This document shows, piece after piece, positions 13,785 to 24,039 of a stretch of 64,000 bases of DNA. Within the stretch, counting starts at the first letter, position 1. Every line of letters starts with the position of its first letter. Made by a program: the position numbers and the translations under genes. The notes under the pieces are model-generated. The model worked only from the letters and a program-made list of their open reading frames with translations. It was not told the origin of the DNA and searched no databases. Source of the stretch: Hirsutella rhossiliensis (taxonomy: Eukaryota; Ascomycota; Sordariomycetes; Hypocreales; Ophiocordycipitaceae); NCBI RefSeq assembly GCF_020360975.1, contig NW_025408667.1, positions 5,332,001 through 5,396,000 of the forward strand, written 5' to 3'.

Positions 13785-14234
13785 TATAACGACCGGTATT
13801 ATTCCTAAGGGATAAACCTATCGAGGGGTTTATATTAGTAGATATAATAAGGCGTGGTCTAAGTAATAATATATATATTACGTTAGTAATAAGTTAGAGG
13901 TTATAGACTATAGACTATAACTAGGTAATTAGAATTAAAGATAGAATTATAATAAAGATCTATATTAAAAGCTAGAGAGCTATCTATCTAAAGGAGTAAA
14001 AGTAGGTAGCTATATATACTTATAGAGACTATCCTTAGATTATAGGCTTAGCTATAATCCCTAACGTTAGATCGTATAGAGCATAGTAATCTTATTAATC
14101 CTAGATTACTTAGATCTCTACGATCCCCTCGATCCTATATCTATTAGATAGTCGTGCCGACTATTTATCCGTTAGACCGTATTACGTGCTTAACGCGGTC
14201 GACCGTTAGCGGCTTAGTAGCCGTGGTCGTAATA
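13785..14234 (-). repeat. 5' LTR of chromovirus F (450 bp)
   Basis: It ends GGTCGTAATA on the + strand, followed at once by the second TATAA duplication. It is slightly less RIPped than its partner (GTGGTCGTAATA against GTAGTTATAATA). Confidence 0.93.
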
Positions 14235-14239
14235 TATAA

Positions 14240-14690
14240 GTAAGGCGGAGGCGGTCTAACGTTAAGTTATAGAAGTTATAGGATATAGTCTAAACCTATA
14301 ATATCTACTTTACTAAGGTATATTACTAAGAGGTCCTACGAGACCTAGGCGAGGTCTATTATACTATTACGCTTACCCGGCCTACTAAGATAAGTAATTT
14401 CGCCCTTAAGCGTAGTAAGTATAAGATTCTATTAGCTTACTAGCTTTAGTATATCGTTATAGTTATCTAACGTTTAGTTATAGATATCTTAAAGTAGGTA
14501 GTAGATATTAAAGTCTTTAATAAAAGCGGCTTTATAGCTTAGCGTACTTAATATAAAAATAAGAAGCAGGCTTTATTTAAGCTCCTTAGTATAAATCAGG
14601 GAATAAATAAAGAAGATTATAGTATTAAGCTTAGTAAAGGTAACGCTATATTAATTAACGCCTCTATCGCTGGTTTATAACTTTATTATA
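14240..14690 (+). pseudogene. Continuation of the long degraded open frame
   Basis: Directly after the target duplication the + strand reads in the same phase as the frame that stops at 6382, provided the chromovirus and one copy of TATAA are removed. Readable segments include GFIA.RT.YKNKKQALFKLL and SKGNAILINASIAGL (to about 14680), again broken only by RIP-type stops. This supports one interrupted gene or element frame rather than two unrelated ones. Function is unknown. Confidence 0.45.
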
Positions 14691-16461
14691 CTATTTATAA
14701 ATATAGAGCGCTATATAGCTAGTAGTAAAGATAAGACGGTAGTTACTCTTACCTAGGTATATTAAATAGCTAGTCTTAGTATTCTTAGCTAGCTCTTAGA
14801 TTATAATAACGTTAATAGTATATAGGGCTTAAAGCGTAAGCTTTATAAATATAAGTTATCGGTTTATATTCTAATATATTACTATAATTAATATTTAGTA
14901 TTATTTATAGGGATATTAGTAATACTCTCTTAAGATACTCTTATTATATTAGCGGCCCGCTAGCTAACTATAAACGCTAAGTATACCGATTAGCCCTATA
15001 CGTATACGGTCTTAATCGAGGAGCGGCCCGGTCTAGCTAAGGCTAGTTAAGGTCGCTTAGGGTATAGTAGTAGTAGCGAGTCGTTAGCTAGTTTATTAAG
15101 CTCGGGTAGCTAAGGGCGCGGCGTTAGGTCGCGGCCGCGATTTCTAAACCGTCTCGCTCTAAAGGCGTAGGCCTTACGCGCTCTATCCTAGTACTCTTTA
15201 GTATTATTATAGCGGCGGTCCTACGCTAGATATACGCCGCTATATAGGGGATACTTATAGGGAGATTAGCTTAAGGCAGCCGGGCACTCGTTATCTAGGT
15301 ATAGGTTAGTGCCGTACTATCTATATATTAGCTTCGCTTTATAATAGCGGGTAAGGTGACTTATTTAATAGTAGTAGAAGTACTATTTTAAGTTAAGCGA
15401 GTTATTATAAGGTTCTAAGTTAAAAATTTTAGACTAAAGAAGTAGTCCTTAATCGTAAATCTTATTCGCTATATTTACCTTATCTACTATAAGTATAAGG
15501 GTCGTCTTTATTACTCCGGCGCCCTTTACTCTACGCGCTCTAAGGTAGATAACTTTAGCTTTATTCTCCGCTATAATTACCTTTACCGCGGTCTCGTTAT
15601 CTTAGTCTTATAGTTCCTTAATAAGGACTCCTTTAACGATTAGCGTATAGCTATATTAAGAGAGCGTCGCTTATCGTCTAAAAGCGTCTTATAGCTAGTC
15701 CGTCCTAATATAATACTATCTAGCGGCTTTTTTAAAGGTAATAACTATATTTCCGCTTTAAAGTACTTAGGCCGCAATCGTAATAGTAGCGCTAAAAGCG
15801 CGATTAATAGCCTAAACTATCTCTAGGGGGCGATATTATTTAAGATCTTAGGTAATACCGCTACTATAGACTACTAATTCTCTATTAAAGCGGGCAGGGA
15901 CCGGGTTTCTATAAGGGCTAGCGGTTAGCGGGTAGTTTACGCGCCGGCTATAATCTCCGCCTAAGTCTTCTTTATAGTCTTACCTCCTATTACTATTTCG
16001 ACTACTTCCTTAGCTATTACTATAAGCTCTACTTTTATTATAGTAAGTTTATCCGAGGTTTAGCTATATAGTATATACGCCTCGCGGTCGGCGTATAAAA
16101 GCCTTTAGATAGCCTCCTAGACGCCTTAAAAGGTCTCCCTATATACTAGGCTAGCAATATATCGGTAGGCTTCTCGTACGTATTCCTTAAGTTAGTTTTA
16201 GTCCGTAAGAGGGTTAAGATTAGTTTACGATGCTATTATAAACGCTTCTTAGCCGGCGTTAAGGTAGTATATACTTTACGCTAACCCTTTCTTACCGCCG
16301 TCGATTACTATTAGCACCTTGTCTACCCCTCCGACGCTCTAAGCGCGGCGCGCTATTATATCGAGGGTAAATCGAGGGTATAGATTCTAATCGAAGTATT
16401 AAAACCGATTTAAAGGGTAGTGCTAAGGAGCAAGCTCTTAAGCGGCGTAAGTTATTTAAAA
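14691..16461. other. Degenerate repeat DNA with a possible minus-strand frame
   Basis: GC rises compared with the left flank, but RIP-like stops persist. On the minus strand at about 16330-15550 a single frame reads through with few, RIP-type stops (segments such as VELIVIAKEVVEIVIGGKT and LPALIEN). It may be a retroelement gag or ORF1, but no motif identifies it. No LTR or TIR boundary was found. Confidence 0.3.
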
Positions 16462-16625
16462 GAGTACTACTATTTATATAACTAAATATATCTATTTATA
16501 TAACCTTTCTCCTTAGCGTCGGTCTAACGCCTATAGTAAAGGTCTTACGCCGCGCTAGGCCCCGCTACCTAATTTATATATATATCCCTAGGTACTAAGA
16601 GGACCTACTTAAGTTACTATAGGCT
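16462..16625. repeat. Left TIR of the MULE (RIPped)
   Basis: Its reverse complement aligns with 19278-19441 through CCTTTCTCCTTAGCGTCGG and TAGGTACTAAGAGGACC. Almost all differences are C-to-T or G-to-A in this copy; for example GTGCGAATAG became ATATAAATAG. Confidence 0.85.
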
Positions 16626-16999
16626 ATATATAGTAAATATATAGTATTATAAGAGGCACGTAAATAGTGCTTTAATTTATATAGAAAATATATCTTTACT
16701 ACTATAGCGGAAGTTAAAACTCCTCGGCCCGCGTATTCCTCCGGCTATATAGACGGGGGCGTGCCCGTGACGGCTAGCGTGCTAGGAATCACGATAACAT
16801 CCATCGTCGGCTATAACGCCGCCTATAATGCCAACTGTGATGCCGCGTTGCTACTGCTGCCGCCTTTGGCCTCTCGGCTACCTCTGCCCCGTCTACGCGA
16901 AGATCGCCAACCGCTTATTTTCCCTATATTTCTCGTCGAACTTAATCGCTGCGTCGACCGCGCCGGCGGCGGTGCCGTGCCTTAAAGCACGTTAACCTC

Positions 17000-19236
17000 G
17001 GCTTATGTTATCGTACGGGGTATGCTCGTGGCGAGCTTCCTCGTGCTCTGCTGGCTTGACCGCGGTAGAGAAGTTGCCCGCGATGCCTTTAAGCCACGGG
17101 CACGCGGCGCCTATAAGCCTCGCGGCGCCTACAAGGTACGCAAAGGCGTATTCTGGCCGGCTTTCTAGCGTTAAAGTGATGCCGGAACCTCGATCTTGCC
17201 GTTCCTCGGTGCACGCGGCCGCCCGCGTACGTTTTCTATCACGTTAGGGTCACGGATTCGAAGCAATAGCTCGTTGATATCCTAGGCGTAGGAATTAGCA
17301 GAATTTATATATAAATTAGCAGAAGTCTTACCAACGGCTTCTTAAGCTACTAGCGTAGGTAAACGTCGTCTTTTATTAGCGGGGTGCCGTTATAGAGGCG
17401 CCGAAGTATCTCGTAAGAGCAAGGCAGGCCGTATTGCTGTGTAAAGGTTCCGCGGCACGGCTGCACTGGCCGAGGCACGAGCTCTTGCCGCCGTACTTTC
17501 TATTGTGCCGCCTCGTCGTTAGGCATCGCGGCGAGGGCGAATCGATGCTAGCGAGGGAGTAGGTCTACCGCTTACCACGTAATATTCATCGTTAAATCGC
17601 CGAGCCACGACTAACCGAGGAACATTCGCCGCTGCCGCATTTGCTGCCGCGCCGCTTCCTCGATATAGGTGCGTTCTTTGTTCTCGATTATCTATAATAG
17701 TGCGTTATAGAGGTAAAGAAGGTCGCCTATGCTAGTAAGGAGATACGACTTTATATCTTTATGTGCTGTTTCTATAGGGCTATTGACCCTCTGGCCGAAG
17801 TTGCGATAGCGGTCAATATAACACTTCGCCTACTGCTCTCGCCAAGGCATATGCTCGTTAGATATATACTGCACGATGGGACATTGTTGCTCGCTGAAGG
17901 CACTGTCGAGAGCCTTCTACGCTATAGTGAAGTCGTCCTCTATTAAGGCGTAGATAACGCGCTTCCACGCCTCAAACATACCGTCACGGGTAATCTTAGT
18001 AGCTATAGCAGCTGCCGAGGCAGTCGTAATGCCCTCATCGGTCTCTCGTTGCGTACGGTCGCGAGCGGCGAGATCGACGTCTTATTGTACCGCTGACGCC
18101 GCATCGTCAGCGTCAGCGTCATCGTCAGAGCCGTCACCTTCCCATCGGCTGTTAATTCTTGCCCGTACATTAGAGTTAATATAGAATACACAAAGTTGCT
18201 GCTATGCTAGTAGAAAGACGCGGGCGAGGGCATTCTTTAGCGCCTTCTCTTTGTCAGTAATAATAACAGCAGGCGTAGGCGCGTTAACTGCCAGCCTTAG
18301 CTCTTCGAGCCGGTTATATAGCCACTAGAATCCTTCCTCTTTTTCTATATTAATAAGGCCAAACGCGAAGTTAGCTATAGAGCGTTGATTAGTAACCCTA
18401 GTAGCTTAGAAGAGATATATCTTAAAGCGGTTCGTCTTATACGTATTATCGAGGCCGAGGACCTCTAGGAATCGCTTCCACATCTTCTCACACTATAGGT
18501 AGGTCTAGAAGAGCACCTCGACCTTATTCTTATCGTCGTCGGCGTACTTAACGGTGTGCTTAATGCCGCTGCTCTATAGTAGGCTAAGGAACGCCTATGT
18601 GGCCGTCTTTCCCTCGAGGGAATCGAAACGAAGTTTTTAACGGTCGTTGTAGATATCGCGGAGCCGGAAAAATAACTCTTTTAACGTATCGCGGATAATC
18701 GCGGTGAGCTCGCAGGCCGGCAGCGCCTTATACTTTAAGAGGTGCCTCTAGAGCTCCTTCTGCTCGTTAGTATGGCGGCGATGAATTATATAGGCAGATA
18801 GATCGAGAGACGGCCCGTGATTATAGCGGCCTTCGACCACGCGATAGTTCTATTTCTAGCTAGCCCTTTAACGTATAGAGGCCTTAATCGTAAGAGGGCA
18901 GTTAAGCTTCGTAGTCGAGGCATTGCGGAGGCCAGCACTCTATGAAGGCCGACTAGTGCCGCGGTCGCACACGAAGGTTACCTACGTGTTGACCTCGCGC
19001 CCGTTAATCGTGTATTTCTTGTTAGACGAACTCCTAACGATCGCGGCGCCGTTCTCGCGTTGGAATTGCTGAAGGTCATTATACAGTGCCTCCACGGAGT
19101 CGTATGGCTGCTGCGGCGGCGGCGGCACAGGTAGAATCTCCTGCTCTTGCTGCGTAGGTTGGTCGTTGAGCGGCTCTTCGAGCTCCACAGCACGCTCCAC
19201 ATCGCGGATCGGAAGTTCGGTGCTATCCATCGTCAT
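17000..19236 (-). pseudogene. MULE transposase, RIP-damaged
   Basis: The product would bind the TIRs and catalyse cut-and-paste transposition. The first ATG is at 19236 (MTMDSTELPIRD). The first 85 codons are open and start a FAR1/WRKY-GCM1-like zinc domain, which continues after a stop at about 18978 as VTFVCDRG, then CPLTIKAS and a His-x-His-like YNHGPS (about 18800). The catalytic domain follows on the minus strand: LGLDNTYKTNRFK (about 18460-18420, first Asp) then NQRSIANFAFGL and AVIITDKEKAL (about 18250, second Asp). The C-terminal third is not resolved. Stops are RIP-type. Plus-strand open frames over this region are shadows. Confidence 0.8.
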
Positions 19237-19277
19237 TGGCCTCACTTGGTAACACGTAGAAATGCTATTACGTAGGT

Positions 19278-19441
19278 AGGCTGCAGTGACTTAAGGAGGT
19301 CCTCTTAGTACCTAAGGATATATACACAAATTAGGTGGCGGGGCCTGGCGCGGCGCGAGACCTTTACTACGGGCGTTAGACCGACGCTAAGGAGAAAGGT
19401 TGTGCGAATAGATATATTTGGTTGTGCGAATAGCAGTACTC
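19278..19441. repeat. Right TIR of the MULE (intact composition)
   Basis: This copy contains a direct duplication of GGTTGTGCGAATAG separated by 8 bp (19398-19433), probably subterminal transposase-binding sites. The same two sites are recognisable, mutated, in the left TIR. Confidence 0.85.
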
Positions 19442-19711
19442 GAAAGAAATCCTGGCGTGGATGGCTCAACTGCCTGAGAACACAAACCAGGCAAGAACCG
19501 CGGCTGAGAGCCAAGCTCGGCGCCGGGAAGGCTGGCTTGAAGGTTCTGAGGAGACCCTGAGATTCTGGATTGTGAAGGCGGAGCAGGAACGATTGATGGA
19601 TGGATAACATGTACATAATATTGCGAGGCCCTCGGGGAATGCAAAGGAGCTGGCACAGCAGCTATGGTCCAGGAGACAGTATCAAATCAGCATGGAGATT
19701 CCGAAAAGCCT
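19442..19711. other. 3' flank of the next gene; no gene seen
   Basis: Normal base composition. Two short overlapping minus-strand frames exist, but they lack any recognisable domain or context. The region most likely holds the 3' UTR and terminator of the gene ending at 19712. Confidence 0.4.
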
Positions 19712-20753
19712 TTACCCTTCTACGCTGTATTTTGGATAGGCCCCCCATACTATGTTAGCTGCATTCCAGATTTTTTCGTTGACTTGCATAATGCCGGTTG
19801 CTTTGAATTGCTGTTCCCAGTGCGGGCCTCCGTAGTTCATGACAAACTGGGCGAAATTGTCCACGCATGCCTTATTATCCTCCTCGGTGCCTTTTCCGTC
19901 CCAAGTGATAACAAGCTTGGACTTTCTCTTCTCGAGATCAGGCGTCATCTCTAGGCGTTTTTTGTTAAACACCCAGGAAAACATACCGTGGTAACCTGTC
20001 TTTTCATTGGAAAAGGACCTTTGAGAACGAAATTTATTTAGCAGTAACCTTTGCAGTAGACCCAGTGTCAAAGAGGGGCTGAGAGATGACGAACGTACCG
20101 GAACAAGGTAAGAACAATCGGCCTTTCTGCCACTTCTGTCAGGCAAATTGCCATTGCCTCTCTTGATGTGATGACAGTCGACGAAGATTTCTTCATCAAA
20201 TCAACGATTGCATTAGCAAATTACAATAACTCGGCGATACTGAAAGGACCCCTCAATGTGTGCTTACCTCTTTGCCGTCTGTCTTAAACTTGGACTCATT
20301 GTTGACCCACTTCCACTTCGCAGTCGTAGCGCCGTCCTGGAAGGTTTTCCATTCGCCTTCTTTCAAAATAAAGGCACCAACCCACGAGCTGGAGTCGATC
20401 AGGACGCCAGTCTTGATGCAACGAGCGACTCGGTGGCCCTTGAGATCGTAGACTTTGAAGTCGAACACGCCCGGATTGGCTTTCACAAGTTCCGCGGTGA
20501 TCTTGACTGCGAAAGAAGTGCAGCGCCCGGTCTTGGACCCCCAAGTGTCGAAAAAGGGGGCCTTGTTCATGTCGTCCTTTTCAATATCCTGCTTGGAGAT
20601 GTTTTTGGCGACCTTGGGATTCTTCACCAAGTCCTCATATGATGCCCCCTTAGCCTTGTAGAGCATATAGTCCATCATTTTGAAAGACGTGTATGGTCCG
20701 CCGTCAAAGGTGTCGACCCAGGCTTTCTGGGCCGTTGTAGCCACAGCAGTCAT
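19712..20753 (-). CDS. Three-exon gene, transglutaminase-like C-H-D candidate of unknown function
   Basis: Proposed exons: 20753-20268, 20126-20099 (or from 20135) and 19995-19712, giving about 265 residues. Intron 1 has donor GAG|GTAAGC and a CTGAC branch site 11 nt before CAG. Intron 2 has donor GTACGT and acceptor ACAG. Phases agree (0, then 1). Exon 1 shows GRCTSFAVKITAEL, then a strand and GHRVARC, then VLIDSSSWVG. Cys at a helix start, His in a strand and Asp in the next strand is the order of the transglutaminase-like and arylamine N-acetyltransferase catalytic triad; this is my inference from spacing, not a database match. No signal peptide or membrane segment is seen, so it is probably cytosolic. 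Composition is normal with no RIP. Start at 20753 is the first ATG of the frame (MTAVATTAQKAW). Confidence 0.75.
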
Positions 20754-20866
20754 AATGCAGACTATGTAGTAATGGGTAGGTTGGCATGCGAGAAGACAAC
20801 GTCTTGGCTTAGTTTAAAGGGAAGGGGGAGAACAAAACAACTCAAGGGAACATGTCCACTTATATA
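20754..20866 (-). promoter_or_regulatory. Core promoter and 5' UTR of the C-H-D gene
   Basis: On the minus strand TATATAAG (20866-20859) lies about 106 bp before the ATG and is followed by a pyrimidine-rich tract (CTCCCCCTTCCCTTT, about 20832-20818), the usual start-site context in filamentous fungi. An upstream ATG at about 20788 opens a frame that overlaps the main start and could reduce translation. Confidence 0.5.
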
Positions 20867-20953
20867 TTTCGTGATCTTTAGAACGCCGGCTGGCTGTGTC
20901 TCCCGCAGTGATCGGGTTGGCATTCGGGGTTTGCGGCATCATACCTAGGTACC

Positions 20954-21123
20954 TACACCCTTCAAGGATCGAAAATGCCACTGGAGTACGAGCCCTGCAA
21001 CGAGGGTTTTGATTGGTCCTAACGGCTACTAGTACCTTTATATACTAATTCATATTCGTGGATACCTATTTCTGTTCCGTGGGGCTTGTACTCCAGTGGC
21101 ATTTTCGATCCTTGAAGGGTGTA
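20954..21123. repeat. 170-bp palindromic element with 42-bp arms
   Basis: Arms 20954-20995 and 21082-21123 are reverse complements with a single C/T mismatch, around an 86-bp loop. The outer ends read TACACCC...GGGTGTA. Lack of RIP, discrete ends and position upstream of a gene fit a tiny MITE or a foldback element. No coding capacity. Confidence 0.8.
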
Positions 21124-21141
21124 AACATATGCCCGACTATA

Positions 21142-21824
21142 TACTAGGGGGGTCTGAAAGTCGACCCCCCGCGCTTGAACATCAAGCACGGGGGGTGCAT
21201 TGACTAGGAAAAGGGTCACTGACTGGGAAACGGTAGGGTACATTAGCGCCAACCAAATTTACAAGCATAACATAGCCGCGCTATGTACTTAATTTCCTCG
21301 TTTAAGTGCATAACTTTCTTCCCCGCGTCCCTTACAACGTAGAGTACCTAAATTTATAGAGTATTGCTATTCGGCCAAGTGGAAATCTCTATTCGGCCAA
21401 GAGTCTCATAAAATCCCCTCTTTTAATTGGCTACAATACGCCTTAGTTATTAAAGAGAAATCTTAAGTATCTTAAAGTACTCGTCTTGTACGTCGCGCTC
21501 ACCTCGCGCGGGGGTAAACCCCCACAGTAGGGCCCCTCCCCAAGAGGGACCCCTCCCCTACTGGCTCGGGCGCTCGAGTACGCTACTTCGTAGTTAGAGC
21601 TATCTAGGATTTTTAAGGATTTTTCGCTAAAAGGAATAGCAAAAGGATGGTACTAATGCGGGACATAAAGGTACCCCGCCTTTTAGCTAGTGTTGGCCGA
21701 ATAGAGATTTCTACTTGGCCGAATAGTAAAACTCAATTTATAAGCGTTACGCGGCCACTTTTATATAGCTACGTTCTATTTCCCAGTCAGTGACCCTTTT
21801 CCCAGTCAATGCACCCCCCTAGTA
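21142..21824. mobile_element. Non-autonomous TIR element (MITE-like), about 640-680 bp
   Basis: 41-bp inverted arms at 21190-21230 and 21779-21819 differ at one base (both begin GGGGGGTGCATTGACT on their outer side). A second inverted pair of 34 bp (21367-21400 and 21693-21726, one mismatch) lies inside, and each of those arms contains CTATTCGGCCAA twice. The outermost TACTA before the G-run occurs at 21142 on the left and as TAGTA at 21820 on the right, so the left end seems split by 43 extra bases (21147-21189) that themselves form a GGGGGGTC/GACCCCCC hairpin. No open frame codes for a transposase. Confidence 0.8.
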
Positions 21825-23337
21825 CCCACGTTTCGAGTAATGTTCTAGAGTACACATCTATAGGAGGCTAGCAAAACATATGTATAAAAGGAGACTTATG
21901 CTGACGGGGCTGAGTAGTGCAACCCGTGACACCAATATCATGGCCACAGTTCCGCTGTCAAGGTGCGCGCACCTATTTCCTTGGTTGTGTGATGTTATGA
22001 CCACACCAACATCTTTTATGCAGGTTGAAGCTGCACGGTCTGAGTGGTCGTCGATGTTGCAGCTCTTTCAGCTCATCCAGCTCCTTCAGATTTTGGCATA
22101 ATCTGTAAATGCCTACGCATTCTTTTGTACACCCAAACAAGCCACCCCGTACTCGTACGAGGCACGGACCTCTGGGGGCCTCCGACGGTCTCCATCTCGA
22201 TCCATGGCATCACGCCATTACGCGTCGAGCTGAATCCGGCTGTGGAACAGGATACGAGTATGATTCATGCCGTGCACTCCGCTAGGCTGAACGTGCGCGC
22301 TTGCTGACGACTGCAAGGCATTTTCGATGACAATTGTGCCCGAAATGGGCTGGCTCCTCGTTCCAGCTGGCGCAGATGAAGGCCTGGACGGCCTCGAGCT
22401 CGAGTCTCTCGGAAACATCACACCCTTTTGCCAGGCAGAGGGGTTTCATAAAAGACTGCTCTCGGCGAATGGGACCCCTGCAAAATCGCAAGCTCACTGG
22501 TGAGCTTGGATAGACTGAGAGACTGGTTCATCCATAAGAAGGGTAAGCCTCGCACATTATTTCCCTCGGAACTTCATCCTGAACAGCAAGAAACATTGAC
22601 CCTTGCCCCAGGTTATCCAACGATCATTCATGCATCATGGGTTCCCCGTTTGACCGAGCCTTTAACCAGCCACCGGACCCAAACTTCGTCAGTATGTCTG
22701 TCCACTGACGCCCGCTGATACATCGTCGACTAACCATGTTGTTTTCCCCGGTGGAAATAGAGAAGCACGGCAAACCACATGTGGTAGACCCAGCCGTGGC
22801 CGAAAAAGCAATAGTAGAGGCCGAAGCGCGTGCTCAAGACCCTCCTCCCAAGACAGACTCTGGTCAGCAATCGGGCGCAAAGAAAGATGAACATGGACAA
22901 TGAGAGGAGCATTGATAGGAAACGAGCATCAAAGTCTGGACTGTTTTGAGCTCATTTTTTCTTTTAATCATTTTCGTATTTCCTTGGCGGAGGGAAGATG
23001 GTAAGGTATGTTGGGAATTATGATCACTCTCAGGCATCAAAGCACTTGGACAAAGGCAGGCCTTGGCGTGCTCAGAACTAGTCATGAAATATCGCCAGTC
23101 TTGCTATCCCTCAAAGTTGAAGATGATTGGCTATTTCTGTGGCAAGAGACACTCATACAGGATTTGAAGGGGTGAGAACTGCCTAGGCAGGACCTATGAA
23201 TGCTGTTAGGTACGATGCCACAGCGCTATGTAGGCGATGCGTTGCGTCTCAGTCATTCTCGCGGTCCGAGCCATCAAATAGTTCATCCACTACAGCCATT
23301 GCCACATTGGAGTTGACTGTCCTCGGTGGTGATTGTT
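21825..23337. other. Gene-island DNA with no convincing gene
   Basis: Base composition is normal and there is no RIP. A minus-strand frame from an ATG at 22449 to 22282 would code a 55-residue Cys-containing peptide (MKPLCLAKGCDVSERL), unsupported by context. An 18-bp near-palindrome AAGCTCACTGGTGAGCTT lies at 22490-22507. Other short frames on both strands have no recognisable content. Small genes with introns could be hidden here. Confidence 0.35.
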
Positions 23338-23682
23338 CTAGAAAGGGTTTTTTAGTTCAGTCAAAGGCGATTCTCTCATGATTGAAGTTGAGTACGCACT
23401 CATCCAAGGGTACTTGGCCTCGAGCTGCTCCTTGGTCATCTCTTTATTCTCCTTCTCAACGCGTGCGAAGATTTCTTCGAAATTGACTTCGCTCGGTGTG
23501 ACACCCGACTCGTCGATAGAGGTATTCTCCTTGTCACGGCCAGTCTGGTCCGTTGCGACCTTTCCGGCGGACTCGGTGCGAGGGGATGGCTTGCATTCGT
23601 TGCCGTTACTCCCACCTGCGGGGTTTGTTCGGTCGGGACTTGACGGGTTATTGTTCGTCATTTTGTGTGGCTTGGAACGCAT
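23338..23682 (-). CDS. Small hypothetical protein, about 114 residues
   Basis: From ATG at 23682 (MRSKPHKMTNNNPSSPDR; a second ATG at 23661) to a stop at 23338. The N-terminal half is hydrophilic and Asn/Ser/Pro/Gly-rich, probably disordered. The C-terminal half is a charged helix (VNFEEIFARVEKENKEMTKE) followed by YPWMSAYSTSIMRESPLTEL. The frame is open upstream to 23838 without an ATG and is rich in Arg and Ser there (RRLSTIAGARIISNDRLR), so an upstream exon, perhaps with a mitochondrial presequence, is possible. I do not recognise a family. No RIP. Confidence 0.5.
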   Translation of the reverse strand: MRSKPHKMTNNNPSSPDRTNPAGGSNGNECKPSPRTESAGKVATDQTGRDKENTSIDESGVTPSEVNFEEIFARVEKENKEMTKEQLEAKYPWMSAYSTSIMRESPLTELKNPF

Positions 23683-24039
23683 GGGTTGGTCATGGATATA
23701 TTCCCGTGATTGCAGCCATCGGCGACGAATTATTCGAAGGTCTCCGTGGACGCGCAGTCTATCGTTCGAGATTATCCGTGCGCCGGCAATTGTTGAGAGG
23801 CGTCTTGGATGAGAGGCAGCGTACGAAAACGTCGACAACGAGCAGCATATGCCGTTGTCCTGGTGGTGGTATGAAGTGGGCGCGATAAGAATGAGTCAAC
23901 GAACGGAGAGGAAAGGACCTTCGACGAGTGGCGCAGCAACTGATGCGACGCCACATCACATGATATCTTTGTTGTGTAAGGGATTTCCCGGTGATCTGCC
24001 GGATCCAGTGATCCGCCGGATTGTGGCTGAGGTCGTGCG

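Larger units (their letters stand above)
6383..14234 (-). mobile_element. Chromovirus F: complete RIPped Ty3/gypsy element (7,852 bp)
   Basis: Two 450-bp LTRs (6383-6832 and 13785-14234) bound the element, and a perfect 5-bp target duplication TATAA flanks it (6378-6382 and 14235-14239). On the minus strand the LTR reads TATTACGACC...GGTCGTTATA, the RIPped form of a TG...CA pair. The minus-strand order is 5' LTR, gag with zinc knuckle, protease, reverse transcriptase, RNase H, integrase, chromodomain, 3' LTR. A purine-rich tract adjoins the low-coordinate LTR, as expected for the 3' end. It is the same family as E (49478-57322) and the inverted copy G. Confidence 0.92.
16462..19441 (-). mobile_element. 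Mutator-like DNA transposon (MULE), about 2,980 bp
   Basis: Both ends carry the same roughly 160-bp sequence in inverted orientation, starting GAGTACTGCTATTCGCACAACC (right end) and GAGTACTACTATTTATATAACT (left end, RIPped). Long TIRs plus an internal transposase with FAR1-like and MULE features identify the superfamily. The expected 8-10 bp target duplication is not obvious, perhaps because only the left flank is RIPped. The element marks the boundary between RIPped DNA on its left and the normal gene island on its right. Confidence 0.85.

Noticed and set aside
16761..17946. Three plus-strand open frames of 61-80 codons
   Set aside because: They overlap the minus-strand MULE transposase and have no domains; they are shadows left open by local GC content.
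20256..20661. Plus-strand frames opposite exon 1 of the C-H-D gene
   Set aside because: They are antisense shadows; the minus-strand gene has coherent exons, phases and promoter.
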